Assembly (NCBI GenBank): GCA_910586505.1
Contig: CAJUGV010000008.1
Coordinates: 1-64,000 of the forward strand
Reading direction: 5' to 3'
From: an uncultured Paraprevotella sp.
Lineage (GTDB): Bacteria; Bacteroidota; Bacteroidia; Bacteroidales; Bacteroidaceae
DNA length: 64,000 nt
Positions 43,226-49,956 of this stretch are shown here, one piece after another. The translations under genes were made by a program, and so were the position numbers. Position 1 is the first letter of the stretch; the number at the start of each line of letters is the position of its first letter. The notes under the pieces were generated by a model, which did no database searches, was not told where the DNA came from, and saw only the letters and a list, made by a program, of their open reading frames with translations.

Positions 43226-44275
43226 TCAGTGTGGGCTATTGTTTTTTCCCGGTCCGTTTCTCTGTGTGCCGCAGGGCATTTTCCTAAGGTCGGCAAGATA
43301 GGGAAAGTAGTGCCGGATTGTAAAATTTACGGCTGAGGCAGTGAGCAGGGATACGACGGTGACGGCCAGCGTCACGGAATAGTGCTCATGGTGGAAAATG
43401 CCGTGTGCTACCGTTCCGAAGAATGCCGGCATGACTCCGGAGAAAAAGTAGAAGATAATGGAGTCTTTGCCGATATATTCTGTCCATCCGTTGCGCGGGA
43501 TAACATGTGAAAGAGCCGTGACGGATATTATGCCGCAGGCATTGACAATCAATGTCCAGAGATGCCATGCCGTGGCTGGAAGTTCGGCTTGCGGCCCAGC
43601 CGGATGGGTCAGCCACACTCCGGAAAGGTAGATCAGTACGGCAGCGCCCAGTGTTATGGGGCAAGACAGAATCCGGTTGGCGCGGGATTCGTGCCGGCGG
43701 TACATTCCTCCGGCGCACATCAGTAGGGTGGCTTCCATTCCTTTCTGATAGTTCCACGGGAAGGGGGACTGGTCAATATGCCCGAGCCATATTCCGGCAA
43801 TGGCGATCGGGATGCAGACCAGCAGGCATTGGCTCATCCGAAGGCGTAGGGAGAGCAGCAGCGTGGCCAGCAGCAGTTGTGCCACGGTCAGTGCGGATGT
43901 GAACCAATAGCTCACGCCGCCCCACACATCGTACAGGTATTGACGGACCGACAGGGCGTGGTGGTGGAACATCATCTTGGGGATGTAGATCAAAGTGGAG
44001 AACAGAAGGGTAGGGAGGATCAGCCTGAACAGGATATGGCGTATGGTTTGCCGGTATTTTCCCATACAGAATGACAATGTTCCGTCCGGGGTAAGGTGTT
44101 TTTGAAAGAAGAGGTAGCCGCTGACGAAAAAGAAAGCGTTGACATAAAACGGGGTGAGGACGTAGCCGTATGAGAAACCGCCGTTGCCGTAATAGAATTC
44201 ACTGTGAAGCAGATAAACGGATATCATGCAAAGCGCTCGTACCGTGTTTATCCATCCTATGTCTTTTGTCTGCAT
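43226..44275 (-). CDS. Membrane acyltransferase (acyltransferase-3 / OafA-like)
   Basis: A 349-residue polytopic protein (about ten hydrophobic segments). The start 'DIGWINTVRALCMISVYLLHSEFYY' holds the R-x(n)-H motif of acyltransferase-3 proteins, and 'YVNAFFFVSGYLFF' is the matching second helix. This family adds acetyl or other acyl groups to sugars on the periplasmic face. It is probably a decoration enzyme for the nearby polysaccharide. Single gene. Confidence 0.88.
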   Translation of the reverse strand: MQTKDIGWINTVRALCMISVYLLHSEFYYGNGGFSYGYVLTPFYVNAFFFVSGYLFFQKHLTPDGTLSFCMGKYRQTIRHILFRLILPTLLFSTLIYIPKMMFHHHALSVRQYLYDVWGGVSYWFTSALTVAQLLLATLLLSLRLRMSQCLLVCIPIAIAGIWLGHIDQSPFPWNYQKGMEATLLMCAGGMYRRHESRANRILSCPITLGAAVLIYLSGVWLTHPAGPQAELPATAWHLWTLIVNACGIISVTALSHVIPRNGWTEYIGKDSIIFYFFSGVMPAFFGTVAHGIFHHEHYSVTLAVTVVSLLTASAVNFTIRHYFPYLADLRKMPCGTQRNGPGKNNSPH

Positions 44276-44307
44276 ATCGTTTCTTTGCTGAGGGAGGTGA
44301 AATATAA

Positions 44308-44340
44308 AAGCCTTTTCCCCGCGCGGAGAAAAGGCTTATG
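44308..44340 (-). terminator. Terminator after rny
   Basis: AAGCCTTTTC (44309-44318) pairs with GAAAAGGCTT (44329-44338) with a GC-rich inner loop. The minus-strand tail is TTTTATATTTC. Confidence 0.8.
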
Positions 44341-44365
44341 ATTACATTGGGTGCAAAGCTAATGT

Positions 44366-45895
44366 TTATTTTGCATAACTTACCGAGCGGGTCTCACGGA
44401 TGACCGTAATCTTTACTTGTCCCGGATAAGTCATTTCGTCCTGTATCTTTTTGGCAATCTCGCCGCTCAGGCTTTCCGTCTGCTTGTCGTCGATCTTGTC
44501 TGCGCCCACGATGACACGCAGTTCGCGTCCGGCCTGTATGGCATAGGTCTTGGTCACACCCGGATAGCTCATGGCGATGTTTTCCAAATCGTTGAGGCGT
44601 TTGATGTAGGCTTCCACTATCTCGCGGCGTGCGCCCGGTCGCGCTCCGCTGATAGCATCGCATACCTGCACGATAGGGGCGAGCAGAGAAGTCATCTCCA
44701 TCTCGTCGTGGTGGGCGCCGATGGCGTTGCAGATGTCCGGTTTTTCTTTGTACTTTTCCGCCAGTTTCGCACCGTAAATGGCGTGCGGAAGTTCCGGTTC
44801 CTCATCGGGCACCTTGCCTATGTCGTGCAATAGTCCTGCACGTTTGGCCTTTTTGGGGTTCAGGCCCAGTTCGGAGGCCATGACGGCACACAAGTTGGCT
44901 GTCTCACGGGCATGCTGCAAAAGGTTCTGGCCGTAGCTGCTACGGTATTTCATCTTGCCCACGATGCGTACCAGTTCGGGATGAAGGCCGTGTATACCGA
45001 GGTCTATGGCCGTCCGTTTTCCGGTTTCTATGATTTCTTCTTCCACCTGTTTGCTTACCTTGGTCACCACTTCTTCAATGCGTGCGGGATGGATACGTCC
45101 GTCAGTTACGAGTTGGTGCAGGGCCAGACGGCAGATTTCACGGCGCACGGGGTCGAAGGCTGAAATGACAATGGCTTCCGGAGTGTCGTCCACAACGATT
45201 TCCACGCCGGTGGCCGCTTCAAGTGCGCGGATATTGCGGCCTTCACGACCGATGATGCGTCCTTTTACTTCGTCATTGTCGATATGGAATACGGTTACAC
45301 TGTTCTCAATGGCCGTTTCCGTAGCCACACGCTGTATGCTTTGTATCACGATGCGTTTGGCTTCCTTGTTGGCCGTTAGTTTGGCATCGTCCATGATTTC
45401 GTTGATATAGCTTGCCGCATTGGTCTTGGCTTCGTCCTTCAACGATTCTATCAGCCTGTCCCGGGCTTCGTCTGCGCTCAGTCCGCTGATCGCTTCCAGT
45501 TTTTCGCGTTCTTTGGCTTCCAGCTCTTTCAGTTCTTCTTCTCGCCGGGCCAGTCCCTGCTGCTGGTTTTCCAGTCTTTTCCGGTCATTTTCAACGTCGT
45601 TTCTCTTGCGGTTCAGGTCATCCTGACGCTGGTTCAGATTCAGTTCACGTTGTTTCAGTCTGTTTTCGTGTTGCTGAATCTGTTGGTTGCGTTGTTGCAC
45701 TTCCTTTTCCAGTTCTGCTTTTTTATTGAGGAATTTTTCTTTTACCTCAAGCAGTTTTTTCTTCTTGATTACTTCGGCTTCCTTGCCGGCTTCCGCAATT
45801 ATTTGCCGATACTTGCCGGTTGCCACGTAACGGAACAGGATGAATCCTGCTATGCATCCGACAATGAGGCAAGCCGCGGAGATTATGAATTCCAT
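44366..45895 (-). CDS. rny: Ribonuclease Y
   Basis: A 509-residue membrane-anchored endoribonuclease. From MEFIISAACL (45895): a transmembrane helix (about 3-22), a long charged coiled coil (about 35-190), a KH domain with 'GRIIGREGRNIRALEAATGVEIVVDD' (about 215-270) and an HD domain with 'AGLLHDIGKV' (about 350). Upstream in-frame codons to 45937 overlap the terminator-like hairpin and are not conserved-looking. It begins mRNA decay by family knowledge. It follows zapA after a 114-nt gap that holds a hairpin. Confidence 0.96.
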   Translation of the reverse strand: MEFIISAACLIVGCIAGFILFRYVATGKYRQIIAEAGKEAEVIKKKKLLEVKEKFLNKKAELEKEVQQRNQQIQQHENRLKQRELNLNQRQDDLNRKRNDVENDRKRLENQQQGLARREEELKELEAKEREKLEAISGLSADEARDRLIESLKDEAKTNAASYINEIMDDAKLTANKEAKRIVIQSIQRVATETAIENSVTVFHIDNDEVKGRIIGREGRNIRALEAATGVEIVVDDTPEAIVISAFDPVRREICRLALHQLVTDGRIHPARIEEVVTKVSKQVEEEIIETGKRTAIDLGIHGLHPELVRIVGKMKYRSSYGQNLLQHARETANLCAVMASELGLNPKKAKRAGLLHDIGKVPDEEPELPHAIYGAKLAEKYKEKPDICNAIGAHHDEMEMTSLLAPIVQVCDAISGARPGARREIVEAYIKRLNDLENIAMSYPGVTKTYAIQAGRELRVIVGADKIDDKQTESLSGEIAKKIQDEMTYPGQVKITVIRETRSVSYAK

Positions 45896-45932
45896 ATCTT
45901 TTTTGTTTATTAATGAATAAATATAAAAAATA

Positions 45933-45981
45933 CGCACCGCTCACCTCACCGTATGATACCGGAGAGGGAGAAGCGGTGCGC
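45933..45981 (-). terminator. Terminator or attenuator hairpin between zapA and rny
   Basis: The outer stem CGCACCGCT (45933-45941) with AGCGGTGCG (45972-45980) encloses an inner small stem-loop (CCGtat...ataCGG). The minus-strand sequence after it is TATTTTTTATATTT, a good terminator tail. It may set partial readthrough into rny, because I see no other promoter in the gap. Confidence 0.7.
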
Positions 45982-46009
45982 GTTGTCTTCCTTATGTGAT
46001 GTATGGTTT

Positions 46010-46312
46010 TTACTGTGCGTTTGTCTCCAGAGTGTCCTCCAGCGTGTGTAGCATGCGCTTCATGCTGTCTACGAAAGGCTGCGTGTCGTTGCGGAATTCG
46101 TTCTGTTTCAACGATAGCGCAATGCTGAGTGCAGCCATGCACAGGTAAGTTTCATTGCCCTGATCGGGGTATTGGGATGCGTAGCTGTTTATCTTTTGGT
46201 TTATCAGCTTTTCGGCAGCCCGGTAGACTTCTTCGTCTGTCCGTCTGATGGTGATGGAGAAAGATTGCTTTCCCAGTCTCAGGGTTATGGTAAAGTCCTC
46301 GCTTACTTCCAT
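46010..46312 (-). CDS. zapA: Cell division protein ZapA
   Basis: A 100-residue cytosolic protein. 'FTITLRLGKQSFSITIRRTDEEVYRAAEKLINQKINSY' is the ZapA N-terminal fold and the rest is a helix predicted to form a coiled-coil tetramer. ZapA bundles FtsZ filaments at the division ring. It is 6 nt downstream of the coiled-coil protein gene. Confidence 0.9.
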   Translation of the reverse strand: MEVSEDFTITLRLGKQSFSITIRRTDEEVYRAAEKLINQKINSYASQYPDQGNETYLCMAALSIALSLKQNEFRNDTQPFVDSMKRMLHTLEDTLETNAQ

Positions 46313-46318
46313 TGTGCT

Positions 46319-46612
46319 TTACACATTTAAAAGTGCGATACACTTGTCTACTTCACGCACCAACTTTGAGATTCTCGACTTAGCGTTTTTCATGTCTTCA
46401 CTGCTTATGTCGATCATTCTCGCAGTTTTCAAGTTGGCATAGTCCGACTGCAGGCGTCCGATCCGTGCGTTTAGCGCGGCAATGATGCTGTCTTTTTCTT
46501 CCATTGCGCGGATCAACGCTGTATTGCGCTCTTTCTGGACTTTATATTCCAGTGTCAGTTGCGTGACACGTGCTTCCAATGTCCGTAGCAATACATCTTC
46601 TTCTGCTGTCAT
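46319..46612 (-). CDS. Small coiled-coil protein upstream of zapA
   Basis: A 97-residue, almost entirely helical protein with clear heptads ('LRTLEARVTQLTLEYKVQKERNTALIRAMEEKDSIIAALNARIGRLQ' region, about residues 8-58) and a short C-terminal helix. I do not recognise a named family. Its tight linkage to zapA (6 nt) suggests a division-ring partner comparable in role to ZapB, by context only. It has its own consensus promoter (46629-46659). Confidence 0.75.
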   Translation of the reverse strand: MTAEEDVLLRTLEARVTQLTLEYKVQKERNTALIRAMEEKDSIIAALNARIGRLQSDYANLKTARMIDISSEDMKNAKSRISKLVREVDKCIALLNV

Positions 46613-46628
46613 TTCTACCTTCTCGTTA

Positions 46629-46659
46629 CAAAATTATGAAAAAACGTTTAACGTCCCAA
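46629..46659 (-). promoter_or_regulatory. Promoter of the coiled-coil protein-zapA(-rny) unit
   Basis: On the minus strand TTGG (46659-46656) is followed by a 19-nt spacer and TAATTTTG (46636-46629), a perfect -7 box, about 17 nt before the start codon. Confidence 0.65.
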
Positions 46660-46667
46660 GTATTTCC

Positions 46668-47303
46668 TTATTTTTTCTCGTTAATATCTTTGGGTTTCGG
46701 TTCTTTCTTGGCCAGCATGACGATATGGTAAACGTATTCGGTCATCCATGCCTCGCTGTAGCCCAGACGCATCTGATATTGGCGGATGTTGACACATGTG
46801 CGCCGTATGTTGTCGTCGCTCCAGTCGTTCTTGGTCATTACCTGATGGATCGTTTTTGCGGTCATTCCGCGTAGGGCCTTGTGGAACATGGACGGCATGC
46901 GGAACTTCCATTGCATGAGGTTGCCCATCAGCATCATCAGGTCTTGACTGAATCCCTGAAACATGAGCAGATAATTCTTGATGTCGTTTATGTTGCGGCA
47001 GTTGCGCTTGATACTGGCGTCTATTTCCTTGAAAAAGTAATCTTCCATGCCGTAGACGTCCGTCAGCATGGCGCGGCAGCGTTTGCGCTCTCCGACACCC
47101 AGTTTGTTGTTTACGGTGGGGATGCGCAGTGTCTGTTTGAATATGCGCAGGTCCGGCAGTACCGACAAGTTGCTGATGCCCATTTGCATGGCCATTACGG
47201 CCTGGTAATATACACGGATCAGGGTCATGAAATCTTCCATCCCACCGACACGTGTGGTCTCTTCCTTGGGCTTTCTGCCCAATAGTTTTGCAATTATATC
47301 CAT
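46668..47303 (-). CDS. Conserved-looking helical protein of unknown function
   Basis: A 211-residue protein without signal peptide or membrane segment. It is rich in Met, Lys and Arg and predicted mostly helical ('MEDFMTLIRVYYQAVMAMQMGIS', 'LLMFQGFSQDLMMLMGNLMQWKFRMP'). I do not recognise its family. It has a good promoter of its own embedded in the upstream hairpin and lies between the zapA unit and rmlA. The strong promoter and good codon usage argue that it is real. Confidence 0.75.
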   Translation of the reverse strand: MDIIAKLLGRKPKEETTRVGGMEDFMTLIRVYYQAVMAMQMGISNLSVLPDLRIFKQTLRIPTVNNKLGVGERKRCRAMLTDVYGMEDYFFKEIDASIKRNCRNINDIKNYLLMFQGFSQDLMMLMGNLMQWKFRMPSMFHKALRGMTAKTIHQVMTKNDWSDDNIRRTCVNIRQYQMRLGYSEAWMTEYVYHIVMLAKKEPKPKDINEKK

Positions 47304-47335
47304 TGCTGTCGTTCTTTTTTATAGGGTTATGTATG

Positions 47336-47366
47336 CAAAGATAGCACAAGACAGCCGGAATACAAA
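47336..47366 (-). promoter_or_regulatory. Promoter of the unknown helical protein gene, overlapping a hairpin
   Basis: On the minus strand TTTG (47366-47363) plus a 19-nt spacer leads to TATCTTTG (47343-47336). The -33 box lies inside the inverted repeat at 47351-47403. Confidence 0.7.
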
Positions 47367-47403
47367 GGGAAAAAGTTGTTTTTTCCTTTTTTATTCCGGC
47401 TGT
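47351..47403 (-). terminator. Long hairpin after rmlA
   Basis: ACAGCCGGAATA (47351-47362) pairs with TATTCCGGCTGT (47392-47403), and inside it AAAGGGAAAAA pairs with TTTTTTCCTTT. It follows the rmlA stop by about 27 nt on the minus strand and probably acts as its terminator, although the T run is internal. Confidence 0.6.
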
Positions 47404-47429
47404 AGTCGTAAGGTGAAACACGCGTGGGA

Positions 47430-48320
47430 TTATTCCCGCGTAAAAATTTCTTCGCTTAGTCTCATGAGGTATTGTCCGTATTGGTTTTTCAACATGGGCT
47501 GTGCCACTTCGCGCAGTTTTTCCGTGCTTATCCATCCCTGACGGTAGGCGATACCTTCTAGGCAGGCTATTTTCAATCCCTGTCGCTTTTCTATCACTTC
47601 GATGAAAGTGGAGGCCTCCGAAAGGCTGTCATGGGTACCGGTGTCCAGCCAGGCGAATCCCCGTCCGAGGGTCTTTACCTTCAGTTTCTGTTCTGCCAGA
47701 TATTCCTGGTTTACGGTGGTGATCTCCAGTTCGCCCCGTGCGGAGGGTTTGATACGTGCTGCTACGTCTACCACGCTGTTGGGGTAGAAGTAAAGTCCCA
47801 CTACGGCGTAGTTGCTTTTCGGCTGTTCCGGTTTTTCTTCTATACTCAGACAGTTGCCGTTCTTGTCGAATTCCGCTACTCCGTAACGTTCGGGGTCGTT
47901 TACCCAATAACCGAAAACGGTAGCTTTGTCTTCCTGTACGGCATTGGTTACGGCTTCACGCAGCATACTTGTAAAACCTGCTCCATGGAATATATTGTCG
48001 CCCAGCACAAGGCACACGCTGTCGTCTCCTATAAATTCACGTCCGATAAGGAATGCCTGTGCCAGTCCGTCGGGCGAGGGCTGCTCGGCGTACTCGAAGC
48101 GGACGCCGAAATCGCTTCCGTCTCCCAACAACCGACGAAAGCCCGGCAGGTCATGTGGCGTGGATATGATCAGTATCTCTCGTATGCCGGCCAGCATCAG
48201 TACCGATACCGGATAATAAATCATCGGTTTGTCAAATATGGGGAGCAATTGTTTGCTTACTCCTTTGGTGATGGGGTAGAGACGGGTACCAGATCCCCCG
48301 GCTAATACTATACCTTTCAT
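47430..48320 (-). CDS. rmlA: Glucose-1-phosphate thymidylyltransferase
   Basis: A 296-residue cytosolic enzyme making dTDP-glucose, the first step to dTDP-rhamnose and related deoxysugars. The N-terminus 'MKGIVLAGGSGTRLYPITKGVSKQLLPIFDKPMIYYPVSVLM' is the full nucleotide-binding signature. 'LVLGDNIFHGAGF' and 'FAWLDTGTHDSL' are also diagnostic. rmlB, rmlC and rmlD are not in this window. It lies 21 nt downstream of the WcaJ-type transferase gene. Confidence 0.97.
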   Translation of the reverse strand: MKGIVLAGGSGTRLYPITKGVSKQLLPIFDKPMIYYPVSVLMLAGIREILIISTPHDLPGFRRLLGDGSDFGVRFEYAEQPSPDGLAQAFLIGREFIGDDSVCLVLGDNIFHGAGFTSMLREAVTNAVQEDKATVFGYWVNDPERYGVAEFDKNGNCLSIEEKPEQPKSNYAVVGLYFYPNSVVDVAARIKPSARGELEITTVNQEYLAEQKLKVKTLGRGFAWLDTGTHDSLSEASTFIEVIEKRQGLKIACLEGIAYRQGWISTEKLREVAQPMLKNQYGQYLMRLSEEIFTRE

Positions 48321-48341
48321 AATATAAATATGTATGTGTGA

Positions 48342-49748
48342 TTAATAAGCGTTTTCTTCGTTATGCTTTAACATATTCATGACGGTGTGCCACATGATAC
48401 GCAGGTCAAGCCCGAAACTCCAGTTTTCCACATACCAGATGTCGGCCTTGACTCTGTTTTCCATCTGGTCCAATGTTTTGGTCTCTCCGCGAAAGCCTTG
48501 AATTTGCGCCCATCCGGTGATGCCGGGCTTTACCAGATGCCTTACCATATACCGACGGATGAGTCGGGAGTATTCCTGTGTGTGGAGTAGCATGTGGGGG
48601 CGGGGACCTACGAGACTCATGTCACCTTTGAATACGTTGATGAATTGAGGGAACTCGTCGATGTTCGTTCTGCGCATCAGGTTTCCGAATTTGAATTTAC
48701 GAGGGTCGTCTTTGGTGGCCTGCATGCGGTCGCTGTCTTTGTTGAGGTGCATACTCCGGAACTTGAGGCAATAGAATTCTTTTCCGTCCAGTCCGTTGCG
48801 TTTCTGTTTGAAAATAATAGGTCCGGGACTTTGAATCTTGATGATGATACCCGCAATGAGGTATATAATGGGGAATACGGTAAGCAGAAACAAACCGGAT
48901 ACCATGAGGTCAAACAGGCGTTTGCACCATCTGTTCACGGGGTCTTGCAGCGGTTCGTTACGCACGTTCAGCAGCATTGTGTTGCCTAAGTGTGACAGTT
49001 CCATTCGTTTGGTCAGGAAGTCCAGAAAAACGGGCAGGGCGAAGAAACGGATCATGTGGTCTTCGCAATAGCGGAATATCTCTATGGTCTCTATCTTGTA
49101 ATCCGTATCGGGTACAATATACAAGTCTGTAACTTCCGGGTGCTGGCGCAGGAAATCCATTACCTTTTTCCGGTCGCCCAAATTAGGGATCTTCATGTAA
49201 TCCGGCAGCTCTTTGCGGGTGAAGATACCTATTATTTTGAATCCTAAAGAATGATCGTTCAGCGTATGGTAGATGTCTTTCAGATTCAATGGATGCCCTA
49301 CTAATATGACAAATCTCTGGTTATGTCCTTTTGCACGCAACTGCTGCAGATAGTTGTGGATGGCTAAACGTTCCACGGCTATCAGGAAGAGGAATATGAC
49401 GAAACTGATAATAAGTTCTTTGCTCGTTATATGGTAATCTCTTATCATACCCGATACGGATAGCATGAGCAATGTCTGTACGCAAACTGTATAAATGGCA
49501 CGTTCCAATATGTTTTCGCTGCGTACGATGCGTTTCAGGAAAGCAGGAGGAACGATATGTCTGGTCGGGAATATGGTGAAAGCTCCGATGAGCAGTTTTG
49601 TCTTTAAGGCATAAGGAAAACTGCAGGCCAGTGCGAAACTGTGGGTAAGTGCAAAGGCAAGCCAATAGCTGACGACCAGTAATGCGATGTCGTTGCAGAT
49701 GGTTGCTGATTTCACAAGATTGGATTCCTCCAGATTCTTAATCTTCAT
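48342..49748 (-). CDS. WcaJ-type undecaprenyl-phosphate sugar phosphotransferase
   Basis: A 468-residue initiating transferase of the polyisoprenyl-phosphate hexose-1-phosphate class. It has four or five N-terminal hydrophobic segments (to about 130), a Rossmann-like middle domain ('RFVILVGHPLNLKDIYH', about 143-270), another hydrophobic segment (about 285-310) and the C-terminal catalytic domain: 'FYCLKFRSMHLNKDSD', 'IDEFPQFINVFKGDMSLVGPRPHM', 'VKPGITGWAQIQGFRGET'. It probably loads glucose-1-phosphate or galactose-1-phosphate. It is divergent from the Wzc kinase gene, a common pairing. Confidence 0.93.
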   Translation of the reverse strand: MKIKNLEESNLVKSATICNDIALLVVSYWLAFALTHSFALACSFPYALKTKLLIGAFTIFPTRHIVPPAFLKRIVRSENILERAIYTVCVQTLLMLSVSGMIRDYHITSKELIISFVIFLFLIAVERLAIHNYLQQLRAKGHNQRFVILVGHPLNLKDIYHTLNDHSLGFKIIGIFTRKELPDYMKIPNLGDRKKVMDFLRQHPEVTDLYIVPDTDYKIETIEIFRYCEDHMIRFFALPVFLDFLTKRMELSHLGNTMLLNVRNEPLQDPVNRWCKRLFDLMVSGLFLLTVFPIIYLIAGIIIKIQSPGPIIFKQKRNGLDGKEFYCLKFRSMHLNKDSDRMQATKDDPRKFKFGNLMRRTNIDEFPQFINVFKGDMSLVGPRPHMLLHTQEYSRLIRRYMVRHLVKPGITGWAQIQGFRGETKTLDQMENRVKADIWYVENWSFGLDLRIMWHTVMNMLKHNEENAY

Positions 49749-49881
49749 GTCTAAAATACTAACAATGTTGGTAATACGAACGCGAATGTATATATTTTTT
49801 AGGGATGATACAACAAAATATGTTTTTTAATTATATGAATAATGAAAAATTCCTGAACGGGCAAAGTATTTTTCTTTTTTG

Positions 49882-49914
49882 TTTGGAATGTATGTCAAAT
49901 TATTCCTAATTTTG
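49882..49914 (+). promoter_or_regulatory. Consensus promoter of the Wzc-type kinase gene
   Basis: TTTG (49882-49885), a 21-nt spacer and TAATTTTG (49907-49914) match the Bacteroidales consensus. The start codon is 42 nt further on. The rest of the 208-nt divergent gap (49749-49956) shows no clear minus-strand box for the WcaJ-type gene. Confidence 0.75.
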
Positions 49915-49956
49915 CGGCTTGAACGGAATTAGTGTAAATATAATAAAAAAAGTAAC

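Noticed and set aside
44276..47303. A 6S RNA next to zapA, as in Escherichia coli
   Set aside because: The gaps around zapA are short. The only structure is a terminator-like hairpin without the long central bulge of 6S RNA.
47430..49748. A complete dTDP-rhamnose operon
   Set aside because: Only rmlA is present; rmlB, rmlC and rmlD are not found in the window.
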